NCBI GenBank assembly: GCA_022769845.1
Contig: JALEIO010000195.1
Coordinates: forward strand, 1-22,050
DNA length: 22,050 bases
Direction of reading: 5' to 3'
From: Oscillospiraceae bacterium
GTDB taxonomy: Bacteria > Bacillota > Clostridia > UMGS1810
Shown: positions 1-8,180 of the stretch, one piece after another
Numbering within the stretch: position 1 is the first letter of the stretch
Layout: the number at the start of each line of letters is the position of its first letter
The notes under the pieces: generated by a model
Seen by the model: the letters and a program-made list of their open reading frames with translations, nothing else
What the model was told of the DNA's origin: nothing
Database searches by the model: none
Program-made: the position numbers and the translations under genes

Positions 1-61
1 TAATGTTTCTTTTTCCTTCTGTCATTTGTACTTTGTGTACCGGTTTCTTTTCTTTTGCCAT
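1..61 (-). CDS. IS256-family transposase, N-terminal fragment (runs off the window)
   Basis: The first 20 codons of a gene that continues beyond the left edge of the window. The start is an ATG at 61-59, preceded by a perfect AGGAGG with 9 bases of spacing. The peptide begins MAKEK and continues KPVHKVQMTEGKRNI, which I recognise as the conserved N-terminus of clostridial IS256-family (mutator-type) transposases; full-length members have about 400 residues and a DDE catalytic triad, none of which is in view. It would catalyse cut-and-paste or copy-out transposition of its own element. Its own promoter lies just upstream (85-113). The family call rests on recall of a short N-terminal signature, so another basic protein is possible but less likely. 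Whether the gene is intact cannot be judged. Confidence 0.7.
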   Translation of the reverse strand, partial: MAKEKKPVHKVQMTEGKRNI

Positions 62-84
62 AATTAAAGGCCTCCTATGATTTT

Positions 85-113
85 ATTTTACCATAGAAGA
101 CCTTTTATCTCAA
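85..113 (-). promoter_or_regulatory. Sigma-A-type promoter of the IS256 transposase
   Basis: On the minus strand TTGAGA (113-108) and TAAAAT (90-85) are separated by exactly 17 bases. A TG precedes the -10 with one base between, giving an extended -10. Transcription would start near position 78, leaving a short leader before the ribosome binding site and ATG at 61. This is seen directly; activity is inferred. Confidence 0.7.
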
Positions 114-170
114 CTTTTACAGAAAAACTTTCATAGACTCCATTTCGCGGACGGTATTTTTTATCGTTTA

Positions 171-187
171 TTAATATTATATATTAA
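171..187. repeat. Short AT-only inverted repeat after the last gene of the locus
   Basis: TTAATAT and ATATTAA form perfect 7-base arms around a 3-base loop, 5 bases beyond the stop codon at 193-195. The stem has no G or C and no clean T-run follows it on the minus strand, so it would be a weak terminator at best. The rest of 62-192 holds only the insertion-sequence end and its promoter. Confidence 0.35.
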
Positions 188-192
188 AATTT

Positions 193-1671
193 TTAAATTT
201 CGTCTTTTTCAAATTCTTTTCGATTAATGAGTACAATCGGAAAATACAATGCACCGGTTCTACCTATTGAGGTTATTTCCAGAGCACCTTCATACCTTGC
301 ATACCCGTTTTTTCTGCATATAATTTCTGTTTCTATGGTGCTGACCGCAGTTCCTCCGTGAAACTGGTCAATACAATACTCGCAGTTATTTCCATGCATC
401 AATTCCAAGCCGTCGTTTGTATAAAGCCGTATGCGAATCCATTGCTGCATTTTAAGTTTATTCCTGATATGCAGTTTTATACGCTTGGTATCAGCAATTT
501 CAGGTTCATCATAGCTCAACACAACTTCAAGCAATGTATTTTCCTTTTTTATTCCGCTCATTCTAATTTCCAAATCCTCTAAAAAACAGCTGCGCGAAAA
601 AATACCTGTCTTGTATTGAGCCATTTTTAAATTTTCCGATTTTTGCTTTTCAAAAGTAAGCTGTAGCTTGTTTATTCTTTCCACAAGCTCCGTCACTGTT
701 TTGGGAATTTTTATTACATCATTTGTCGAATTAACAGATATTGTACGAATTTCGTCCCCTATCGGCTTTTTCCACTCATCAGGAATACTGTCGCTTCCTC
801 CTATAATTCCAAGAATAGACCCAAGGGTTGCCGCTGTGCAGTCGGCGTCTTCTCCGCAGCCTGCGCTGATACAAATACTCTTGCCAAAATCGCCGTTTCC
901 CCAAAGCCATCCTATCAGAATAATGCCGATATTCGCCGGCGCGTCAAAACCAAGCTCGCCCACCGGCAAATTCTCTTTTTCCCGTTCTTCATAACCGTCA
1001 TACATACCAAAAGAGCATGGAATCTCTGTCAGCAATCTGCGCCTTGCCTCTTTCCAGTCCATATTTTGTTCAAAGTATTTGCATACCAGTTTAACTGCCT
1101 TTGCCACCGCGCATTTCTCCGGTATATAAGAAAGCCCAATTTTAATAAGCTCCTCTGTTCTGCTCTCGTTAAATGCCGCACTTTCAACCGCGGCGCAAAA
1201 AATTTCTGCATAAACGCCTTCATCCGAATGGTCGCATATTGCGTCCTCCAAAGCATAGCGTACTGCCATTTCCGGATTGCCGGGCATAAGACATGCCCAA
1301 ATTTCACTGCGAATAAATGCCCCGCAGCTGTTTTTATTATGATTGCAATACTTTCCGGAAAACGGCGGCAGCAATCCTGCGCGAAGATTATTTTTGCATG
1401 CGCCGTATTCCGACCAGTCTCCGGTAATGTATGCAATCCAATAATCCGCAAGTATTTCCGCATTAACATTTCTGCCGTGCGCTTCGCAAGCGTTAAGCCA
1501 CACAAGCTGCAAATCCAAATCATCGTTGGGCAAAACGCCGCTTGACTTGTTTATATAACCGTTCAGCTCCCATACTCCTCTTTTGCACTCCAGCGGCGCA
1601 CCCAAAGTGCCTCCCGCATTTTTACCGATAAAGCATGCCCGCACTTTATCTCTATATTGGTCTATTCCCAT
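193..1671 (-). CDS. ADP-ribosylglycohydrolase-fold protein with a C-terminal beta domain
   Basis: A 492-residue cytoplasmic protein with no signal peptide. Residues 1-335 match the ADP-ribosylglycohydrolase (DraG/ARH) family: an N-terminal GxxxGxxLGAPLE-like stretch (19-28), the metal motif as NDDLD (49-53), an HSDEGVYAE stretch (148-156) and a second metal motif GEDADCTAATLGSILG (273-288). The known enzymes remove ADP-ribose from proteins or small molecules using two magnesium ions. Here the threonines next to the metal aspartates are replaced by Asn49 and Cys278, so the substrate may differ, perhaps another N- or O-glycoside; that is inference. Residues about 340-492 form an extra, probably beta-rich domain I do not recognise; family members of about 300 residues lack it. 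It starts at an ATG with GAGGA upstream and lies 35 bp after the regulator, so the two are probably co-transcribed. The fold is secure, the reaction is not. Confidence 0.85.
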   Translation of the reverse strand: MGIDQYRDKVRACFIGKNAGGTLGAPLECKRGVWELNGYINKSSGVLPNDDLDLQLVWLNACEAHGRNVNAEILADYWIAYITGDWSEYGACKNNLRAGLLPPFSGKYCNHNKNSCGAFIRSEIWACLMPGNPEMAVRYALEDAICDHSDEGVYAEIFCAAVESAAFNESRTEELIKIGLSYIPEKCAVAKAVKLVCKYFEQNMDWKEARRRLLTEIPCSFGMYDGYEEREKENLPVGELGFDAPANIGIILIGWLWGNGDFGKSICISAGCGEDADCTAATLGSILGIIGGSDSIPDEWKKPIGDEIRTISVNSTNDVIKIPKTVTELVERINKLQLTFEKQKSENLKMAQYKTGIFSRSCFLEDLEIRMSGIKKENTLLEVVLSYDEPEIADTKRIKLHIRNKLKMQQWIRIRLYTNDGLELMHGNNCEYCIDQFHGGTAVSTIETEIICRKNGYARYEGALEITSIGRTGALYFPIVLINRKEFEKDEI

Positions 1672-1706
1672 ATTTATCCTCTTTTCCGTTTTTTTGCCAA
1701 AAACCT

Positions 1707-3884
1707 CTAATTATCCATATTCTGCCGGTTAAGATATCCCTTCGGCGTATCTCCTTCTATACTTTTGAACACACGATAAAATGTTTCCGAACGATTATAG
1801 CCAACTTGTTTTGCCAGTTCAAGCACCGTAATATCAGGATTTTCAAGCAAAATCTGTTTTGCTTTTTCAATTCTCAGCGTGTTTATATACTCTTTAAAAG
1901 TAATTCCTTTTTTAATTCTGAAAAGACGGCTGGCATAAAACGTAGATATTTTAAAAATATCTGCAATTTCCTGAAGTGATAAATCGCGCTGATAATTATT
2001 CTTAATAAATTTAGTAATTTTTACAATAAGCTCCTCGTCGTCTTTTACATTTTCATGCTTTAAGACATCAATAATTTTCTCAAACATTTCCCAAATTTTT
2101 TCATACAGCACAACGTTATTTTTACACATTGACAATTCAAGATAAATAACGCTTCCTTCACCAAATACATCTTCAGTCGTCTTGCCAACACACTGTAAAA
2201 CCCGTTTTATTGTTGCGGCAAATACAAATCTAAACTCCACGCACTCTGTTTCCATAAGATTGCGCTCCTCTAAATTACCGTCCAGCACCGTTTTAAGCAG
2301 CTGCATAGCCTTATCGTAATTTCCTTCCGCAATACAGCGTATAAGCTGCCTTTCTGTCTCCATAGGATAACTGTATCCCGTTTTTTTGTCTATATTTTTA
2401 ATATCTCCGCTTGCTATTACGTTTCTGTCGTAAAAGGTATAAGCAACAGATTCAAACAATCTTAACGCCTCTCGGTATGAATTGCATACCTCATAAAAAT
2501 TATTTGTGTAATTTCCTACCGCTCCCATAGACAGCACATTAAACTTATCGGAAATATCAAGTATAATCCCGTTAATTTCTTTTTTTATCCAGCTGATATT
2601 ATCCGAAGCAAAAAGAAACACAATTCTGCCTACGCCTTGTCCAAGAACCTCTACCGTTTCGTCACGGTCAGCGCTGTTTTTTAAGTAAAGCAGAATATCC
2701 AAAAATTTTTCTGCCTCTTCGCCTGCGGATAAATCTCTGTCATTGTCAAATTCGTCTATGTTTATGATTGCAACGGAACATCCTTTTTCTATAAATTTAT
2801 CCATATGATATTCACGAACCATACTCTGCATACCGTCAGGAGAAACCATACCCATAATAAATTCTCCAAGCCTTTTGTCCTTAAGCAGCAGCCTGTTCTC
2901 TTCAAGCTTTTGCTGAAGCCTTTGATTATCAAACTTCATATCGGCAGACGAACAAACCAAATAGTCCAATTCATCAAATACAGTGTCATCTTTTCCAAGC
3001 ATTTTTAACGTATCGCCGAAAGGACGATATATAAACGACGCGCTTAAATAGGAAAGCAGTGTGCTTATAATAAGAAGCAGAACAATAATGCCTAAAATAA
3101 CAGCAATATCCAATACCGTAAAAAGCGGCTCGCGCAAAACATAAATGTATTGCATATTCGCAAACTCTTCCGATTTTTCATATAGGTAATAGTATGCACC
3201 CTGCTTATACTGATTAGTGTCCTTGGGCATTTTTGGAATATCTGCCCCGTATTCGCCGAACAGAGAAACAACCGAATTCTTGCCGCGCACAAAAGCGCTT
3301 AATTGGTCTGTATGAGGCTCCAGCTGCAAATATTCGTTTGTAAAAGTAATAAAAAACATAAAGTCGGTCATATTCTGCGGATTCCACAAAATTGTAATTC
3401 CTTCTTCGGTTTTTATTATTTCATAGGCAGAATACCCCGTATCATCGCCTTGCATACCGTGAACATATGCCTCAAAGCCGTATTTATTCAGCCACTGCGT
3501 TCTGTCGTATACCAGCTTATCCTGCAAAACATATGTGTCATTAGGATAATAAGCGGATACATTTATTCCGATTGAACCAAAAGAGGAAAAATATTGATTT
3601 AATAAATCCGCTGCAATAAGACGGTTATAGGTTGATATATCTCTTATATAATTTTTAACCTCCGATTCACCGCAGTAGCGTTCTATGTTCCTTTTAATAA
3701 TATAAATATTACTGTCAAACTGTTTCTGCATTTGAGACAAAGAATTTTTCTTATCTCTTATTGATTGCTCACGGTGTGTCATCTTACTCTGCGTAAAAAT
3801 CCAAATACTGAATATCATTACAACGAGCAATATGATATAAATCAGCAAAGTGAATATTCGTCGGAAAAACTTTCCTCTTCTCAT
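1707..3884 (-). CDS. Membrane-anchored AraC-family regulator (YtdP/RhgR-like)
   Basis: A 725-residue one-component transcription factor. Transmembrane helix 1 is at about 10-31 and helix 2 at about 256-283; the roughly 225 residues between them are probably extracellular and may sense sugar. A cytoplasmic segment with a helical linker (about 315-345) leads to a degenerate GGDEF-like domain (about 365-480, ending near the SYREAL sequence), of the kind common in such regulators and not expected to make a nucleotide. The C-terminus (about 620-722) carries the two AraC helix-turn-helix motifs: LSLQEIADIFKISTFYASRL and ITVLELAKQVGYNRSETFYR. The layout matches Bacillus YtdP and RhgR/YesS, which sit beside Lpl/Ytc-type transporters and pectin-type genes. 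It probably activates the cluster. It has an AGGAG site before its ATG and its own promoter (3966-3994). The ligand is unknown. Confidence 0.9.
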   Translation of the reverse strand: MRRGKFFRRIFTLLIYIILLVVMIFSIWIFTQSKMTHREQSIRDKKNSLSQMQKQFDSNIYIIKRNIERYCGESEVKNYIRDISTYNRLIAADLLNQYFSSFGSIGINVSAYYPNDTYVLQDKLVYDRTQWLNKYGFEAYVHGMQGDDTGYSAYEIIKTEEGITILWNPQNMTDFMFFITFTNEYLQLEPHTDQLSAFVRGKNSVVSLFGEYGADIPKMPKDTNQYKQGAYYYLYEKSEEFANMQYIYVLREPLFTVLDIAVILGIIVLLLIISTLLSYLSASFIYRPFGDTLKMLGKDDTVFDELDYLVCSSADMKFDNQRLQQKLEENRLLLKDKRLGEFIMGMVSPDGMQSMVREYHMDKFIEKGCSVAIINIDEFDNDRDLSAGEEAEKFLDILLYLKNSADRDETVEVLGQGVGRIVFLFASDNISWIKKEINGIILDISDKFNVLSMGAVGNYTNNFYEVCNSYREALRLFESVAYTFYDRNVIASGDIKNIDKKTGYSYPMETERQLIRCIAEGNYDKAMQLLKTVLDGNLEERNLMETECVEFRFVFAATIKRVLQCVGKTTEDVFGEGSVIYLELSMCKNNVVLYEKIWEMFEKIIDVLKHENVKDDEELIVKITKFIKNNYQRDLSLQEIADIFKISTFYASRLFRIKKGITFKEYINTLRIEKAKQILLENPDITVLELAKQVGYNRSETFYRVFKSIEGDTPKGYLNRQNMDN

Positions 3885-3965
3885 TAATATATCTCCTATT
3901 CCGTGATATAATATCGAAAGTAATTATTAAGAATATACATTGATGTTTTTACATATAGCTGTTTT

Positions 3966-3994
3966 ATTGTATCATATATTAAGCTGATTGTAAA
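3966..3994 (-). promoter_or_regulatory. Sigma-A-type promoter of the regulator gene
   Basis: On the minus strand TTTACA (3994-3989) and TACAAT (3971-3966) are exactly 17 bases apart, each one base from consensus. Transcription would start near 3959, giving a leader of about 75 bases before the ATG at 3884. It sits in the 141-bp gap after the GH88 gene, the longest gap in the locus. I see no convincing terminator between 3885 and 4025, so read-through from the main operon could add to expression. Confidence 0.75.
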
Positions 3995-4025
3995 GTTTGA
4001 AGGCTTTGCGTACTTTTAATTCTTT

Positions 4026-5189
4026 CTACCACATCAATATGTCAAATCCCATAAGCTTTGAAAATGCTTCCACATAGTAAAAATCTGCGTAAATCAGCGG
4101 AAGCTGCACCATAGAATCGTACATTTCGCAGCCGCCCTCCAGAATATTGTCTTTATTATCCTCAAGCGAAGCAAAACGATTTGTAAGCTCCTTTAAAATC
4201 TTGATTGCCCACGTTAAATACATCTTTTTTTCAAGTTTCGGAACCGCGCGTGCAATTTCTATAAGACCGCACGCCGCAATCGCAGCTGCGCTGGTGTCAT
4301 ATAAAACAGGCTTATCAGGAGCGCGGAAATCAGATACCGGAATACATTCATCATACAGATTGGCAACAAAATAATGTGCAATTCTTTTAGCAGTATCCAA
4401 ATATCTCTGTTCCTTTGTATGAATATAGCTTAAAATAAAGCCGTAAATTCCCCATGCCTGTCCTCTTGACCAAGCGTTTTCCATTATGCCGTATCCCTGA
4501 CCGGGCAATGAGCGCAAGTATTCTCCTTCATCATCAAATTCTATAATGTGATTTACAGAGCCGTCTGCCCGAACGTGATACTGCATCGCTGTATCGGCAT
4601 GTGCCTTTGCAATATCCCTGTATCGTCTGTCATTTGTAATTTCACTTGCGCGGTAAAGAAGCGGAAGATTCATCATACAATCTATAATAGAAATCCCGTT
4701 TGTTTCGTATTCTTTCCATTTTCCGTCCCAAGAGCGGATATAATTTCCTGCCAGTTTAAATCTTCCCGCCAATGTGTTTGCGGCTAAAAGAGCAATTTGT
4801 TTTGAGTGTTCATCACCCGTTAATCTGTAATGAGCACAATTGGTAATGTCAAATAAAAATCCCACGTCGTGCGACAAATATTCATAATGCTTGAGCGCTT
4901 TTTCTGTTGCAGACTGCGCCTCTAAAGCACAGTCTGCATAAAGTTTTTTTCCCGTTGCCGCATACATAAGCCACATCATCCCGGGCCAAAATCCATTTGT
5001 CCAAACCAGCGGCCATGCACTCTTGTCGTCAAACACGCCGTCTTTTGCCGAATACGGAATTTTTCCTCTCACGCGCGGCGCAACACAGCTTAATTTAGCG
5101 TCAATTCCACGCCATACATCATTTACCCATTTTTCAACCGACTCTGGAAGCGTAAGTTTTTCATACTGCCCTCCGTTAGAAATCGCCAT
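4026..5189 (-). CDS. GH88 unsaturated glucuronyl/uronyl hydrolase
   Basis: A 387-residue cytoplasmic enzyme with no signal peptide, the usual length for glycoside hydrolase family 88. GH88 enzymes hydrate the 4,5-double bond of the unsaturated uronic acid that polysaccharide lyases leave at the non-reducing end, releasing it from the oligosaccharide. Sequence support: WTNGFWPGMMWLMY (63-76), the catalytic-type Asp108 in SHDVGFLF, Asp170 in IIDCMMNLPLLYRAS, and AWSRGQAWGIYGF (239-251). These correspond to the two essential aspartates (Asp88 and Asp149) of Bacillus sp. GL1 UGL. The related GH105 rhamnogalacturonyl hydrolases are the main alternative, but the motif set fits GH88 better. The ATG overlaps the end of the upstream lyase gene by 14 bases, with GGAGGT 8 bases before it, so translation is probably coupled. 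It is the last gene of the main operon and the natural partner of the two lyases. Confidence 0.88.
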   Translation of the reverse strand: MAISNGGQYEKLTLPESVEKWVNDVWRGIDAKLSCVAPRVRGKIPYSAKDGVFDDKSAWPLVWTNGFWPGMMWLMYAATGKKLYADCALEAQSATEKALKHYEYLSHDVGFLFDITNCAHYRLTGDEHSKQIALLAANTLAGRFKLAGNYIRSWDGKWKEYETNGISIIDCMMNLPLLYRASEITNDRRYRDIAKAHADTAMQYHVRADGSVNHIIEFDDEGEYLRSLPGQGYGIMENAWSRGQAWGIYGFILSYIHTKEQRYLDTAKRIAHYFVANLYDECIPVSDFRAPDKPVLYDTSAAAIAACGLIEIARAVPKLEKKMYLTWAIKILKELTNRFASLEDNKDNILEGGCEMYDSMVQLPLIYADFYYVEAFSKLMGFDILMW

Positions 5190-8154
5190 AAATTTTTACC
5201 TCCGATACACTGTTCCACTTACTGGTGTTGTTTCCTTTCACATATAACCTTACATACCTTGCCCGAACCGTATCTGCAAATTCATACGGAACAACAGATG
5301 TTGTCGAACCGTCTCCTTCGCCTTTATAAACTTCTGTAAAGTCACTTCCGTTTTCCGAAATGCCTACCGCAAAATAATCATTTCTCGAGTTGCCCATTGT
5401 AAACGCAATTCCGACAGCTCTTATTGATTTTGTTTCGCCCAAATCAAAGGTAATATATTGATCGGCACCTTCAACCGCCCACTTTGTATCAAGATTTCCG
5501 TCAATGCAGCGTTCGGCTCCGTTTCCCTCCTGCTCTCCCGTAGCCTTGTATGAAACGGGTATATATTCCTCGGTTCCCAACGGAATTTGAGAAAGCTTTT
5601 CATAAGATACATTTACTATATATTTAGCCGGCAAAACGCCCTCTCCCTCTGCCTTTATAACTGCACGGCCTGTTACCGACTCGCTTTGATTAATCTCAAC
5701 CTTATATTTATCGGATTTTGCGGTTATTAAAGGTCTGTGTTCGCTTTTTCTCGGAAGTTCAACCGTGTAAGTAAATCGTTCGGGATTAAACTCTTTTAAA
5801 GGCTGACCGTCAAGTAAAATTTCATCAACAGAGGCATACTCTTCCTGCTTAATTTCCCATTCTTCAATCGGTTTTATATCAGGCACATACCTGTCGTCAT
5901 CCAATTCGCCGCCCCAATAAGGCGAAAAAATAACAGTGATTGCAGTTTGCTTCACATTTTTAAGATTTACAGCCAAAGTCCGCGAATCTGCCGTTCTGTC
6001 AATACTTAGTGCCGACGTCGGCGCTCCCGGAAGCGGTGCGCTGTCACGAATTTCAAATACCGCGTCATCAGGCGTTTTTAAAGTTACCATCATTTTTTCG
6101 CCGTCTATCTCAAGAACCGCACTCTTTTTATCGGCGCTTAAAGTGATATTTGCCGGAGTATGAATTTGCCACCAAACCTTTGACGAATCCTTGCCGATTA
6201 TTTCATCTCTTATCATAACCTGACGTTTCCTGTCAAAAACCATCATAGCGCGAACCACGCTTTTTGCATATTTCTTATATGCCGCCGTCATATCTATTAC
6301 AGCGTAGCCTCCGCCGCCGCTTACAAAAAATTCGTCAATTTCACAGCTGGCAAATACATCCTGGTCCGGCGCATTGGACGGGTTCATCACAAGCGTATTG
6401 TGCGCTTCGGCACGTTTTCCGTAGTACGTCCAACGTTTGGCGTTTGTATTTCTTTCAAAAATACCGGGATTGCTGTATTTTTCATATCCATAATCCAAAA
6501 GCCATCTTTTTCCCAGTGCGTCAATCATAAAGCTGCCAATGTCAAGATCACCGTGCGTAGTTTGATTGTAACCGCCTTTTATTGCGGCATACAGTCCGTC
6601 GGAATCTGTCCACGAGCTTCTGAAGGCTGCAAAATTCTGTTCCCCGTTTTTAACGGCGTCAAGCGGAACATCTGCCAAATCGGGGTTTACATCATATTCA
6701 GGATTGTACCAAATCAAATCAAACACGCCGCCTCCTCCGTTCACGCGGCGCTGATACCACGAATATAAAGGCTTATTGTATTTTTCCGCCATCCAATAAA
6801 GCTGTGCGCCGCCCGGCGAATAAGAACCGCTGTCTCCAAAATTAAATGCCGCACCCATCGGGCTGGAAATAAACAGTGGAAACTCTCCTGTTTTGTCATA
6901 TCCTGTCACCTTGTTAAGTCCAAAGTCGGTTCCAAACGCAGCTTCTAAAGTCGCCATACAATGCACAGTATATATAGTTCCATAATCCCAATATGACGGA
7001 CCTTCAGGATATACTCCTTCGGGCGCTGTCATTTTCATACTGACAGGAAGCTCCGAAACGCATTTGCGGATAAGAGCGTCCGAAAGCTTGGGCTCTTTTT
7101 CCAATAACGCAATCGCGGCAACGCAAGTACCTCCGCGTACAACACTGTGAATATTATTTGTCAAAAGTCCCCAATTCGCATTTACTCCAATCTCCCTGTT
7201 CATAAAGTTTAAACGATTGACCATTTCCTCACGAAGCATTTTTTCACGGTCTGCGTCCAAAAAGTCATACAGCCAATCATACCCCAAACCGTATGCAAAC
7301 AGCAGTTCCGAAATAACCAAACCGCTTATTTCGGGATATATATCCGGAAATGAAATTGCATTTTCAATTTCTTTCCAGGCGCGTTCGCCATATTTACTCT
7401 CCTTAGTCAAGCGCCACATCATAGAACAATATTCCACTCTGCGTTTAACTTCGCGCGCCGGTTCAAGCAGTCCGTCCGCATTTGCCACATACTGCACACA
7501 GTCTTTGTCCAGCAAATTGTCCGCCGCCTTCTTTACCGTACCGTAAAAGGTTTTAAACGGCTCGTCAGAAATATGTTCCAAAATACGGCTAAAGTTTTTT
7601 TCACTCCCAAGAACCCTCGGATGTACGCCATACATACCGTTTTCTTTTAATATATCCGCCATATCTTTTTCGGGCAGCTTTATAACGCTTGCGGCGGCGC
7701 TTTTGCTTAATTCAGTTCGCGTAGTATTTAATTCTACATTGGTTATTGCGGTATCATAGGCAAATTGAATACGAATAATATGCATTCCGCTTTTTTTATT
7801 CTCAATATTTATGTAATTTCCGTTATCCGTAAAGATAACATCTTTATATTCTCCGCCTTTTTTTGATACCGATACAGCTATATTTTCCGCATTTCCCTCA
7901 TAAAAAATATTTCCGAAAGAAAACTCATCCGCCAGCTGATATTCAATAACTGCTCTTTTTCCGCTTTCAGCTTCAACGCCTTTTTCGGAAAATACAATGT
8001 TTTCATATGACTTCATAAAACCTATGCCGCTCATATCATCAATCAAGCCGGCTCTGCGATAATTCTTGTCAAGAGCAAAACCTGACATTGACGGTATAAG
8101 CATTGCAATCGCTATAATTAAACCTGTTATGCGCCGCCATAAAGATATTTTCAT
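5176..8154 (-). CDS. Secreted heparinase II/III-family polysaccharide lyase with F5/8 type C domain
   Basis: A 992-residue exported protein. I start at the ATG at 8154 rather than the in-frame TTG at 8178, because GGGAGG lies 7 bases before the ATG and the peptide then opens with a clean signal sequence (about residues 1-27, cleaved near SGFA). Order: a beta-sandwich (about 28-145); an alpha/alpha-toroid (about 165-425) with NWGLLTNNIH (residues 328-336, ending at His336) and VYPEGPSYWDYG (about 381-392); the Hepar_II_III beta domain (about 505-745) with HGDLDIGSF at His534 and EAHN at 583-586; a cadherin-like Ig domain (about 775-858); and a galactose-binding F5/8 type C domain (859-992). 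Asn, His and Tyr at these places match the catalytic groups of PL15/17/21-type lyases, which cleave uronic-acid polysaccharides by beta-elimination. The PL family and substrate are undecided. The discoidin domain probably binds glycan. The gene follows the alpha-galactosidase by 26 bp. Confidence 0.87.
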   Translation of the reverse strand: MKISLWRRITGLIIAIAMLIPSMSGFALDKNYRRAGLIDDMSGIGFMKSYENIVFSEKGVEAESGKRAVIEYQLADEFSFGNIFYEGNAENIAVSVSKKGGEYKDVIFTDNGNYINIENKKSGMHIIRIQFAYDTAITNVELNTTRTELSKSAAASVIKLPEKDMADILKENGMYGVHPRVLGSEKNFSRILEHISDEPFKTFYGTVKKAADNLLDKDCVQYVANADGLLEPAREVKRRVEYCSMMWRLTKESKYGERAWKEIENAISFPDIYPEISGLVISELLFAYGLGYDWLYDFLDADREKMLREEMVNRLNFMNREIGVNANWGLLTNNIHSVVRGGTCVAAIALLEKEPKLSDALIRKCVSELPVSMKMTAPEGVYPEGPSYWDYGTIYTVHCMATLEAAFGTDFGLNKVTGYDKTGEFPLFISSPMGAAFNFGDSGSYSPGGAQLYWMAEKYNKPLYSWYQRRVNGGGGVFDLIWYNPEYDVNPDLADVPLDAVKNGEQNFAAFRSSWTDSDGLYAAIKGGYNQTTHGDLDIGSFMIDALGKRWLLDYGYEKYSNPGIFERNTNAKRWTYYGKRAEAHNTLVMNPSNAPDQDVFASCEIDEFFVSGGGGYAVIDMTAAYKKYAKSVVRAMMVFDRKRQVMIRDEIIGKDSSKVWWQIHTPANITLSADKKSAVLEIDGEKMMVTLKTPDDAVFEIRDSAPLPGAPTSALSIDRTADSRTLAVNLKNVKQTAITVIFSPYWGGELDDDRYVPDIKPIEEWEIKQEEYASVDEILLDGQPLKEFNPERFTYTVELPRKSEHRPLITAKSDKYKVEINQSESVTGRAVIKAEGEGVLPAKYIVNVSYEKLSQIPLGTEEYIPVSYKATGEQEGNGAERCIDGNLDTKWAVEGADQYITFDLGETKSIRAVGIAFTMGNSRNDYFAVGISENGSDFTEVYKGEGDGSTTSVVPYEFADTVRARYVRLYVKGNNTSKWNSVSEVKIYGDF

Positions 8155-8161
8155 ACTGCAC

Positions 8162-8167
8162 CCTCCC
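8162..8167 (-). promoter_or_regulatory. Ribosome binding site fixing the start of the first lyase
   Basis: GGGAGG on the minus strand, 7 bases before the ATG at 8154. It lies inside the longer TTG-initiated reading frame and argues for the downstream ATG as the real start. Confidence 0.75.
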
Positions 8168-8180
8168 TTATTTTGCAAGC

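Larger units (their letters stand above)
1..142 (-). mobile_element. End of an IS256-family insertion sequence (partial)
   Basis: The left edge carries one end of an insertion sequence: promoter, ribosome binding site and transposase start, all on the minus strand. The stretch around 114-140, which reads TATGAAAGTTTTTCTGTAAA on the minus strand, has the position and look of an IS256-type terminal inverted repeat. The outer boundary near 140 is an estimate, because the partner repeat and the target duplication lie outside the window. The element ends about 50 bp past the stop codon of the ADP-ribosylglycohydrolase-like gene, so it marks the downstream edge of the sugar locus. Confidence 0.55.

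Noticed and set aside
171..187. AT-only hairpin as the intrinsic terminator of the locus
   Set aside because: The stem lacks G/C pairs and no T-run follows; it is listed only as an inverted repeat.
1029..1545. Overlapping open frames on both strands inside the ADP-ribosylglycohydrolase-like gene
   Set aside because: They lack family motifs and good ribosome binding sites and lie antisense or out of frame to a well-supported gene.
8155..8178. Upstream TTG start extending the first lyase by 8 residues
   Set aside because: The extension contains the GGGAGG that serves the ATG at 8154, and the signal peptide is more typical from that ATG.
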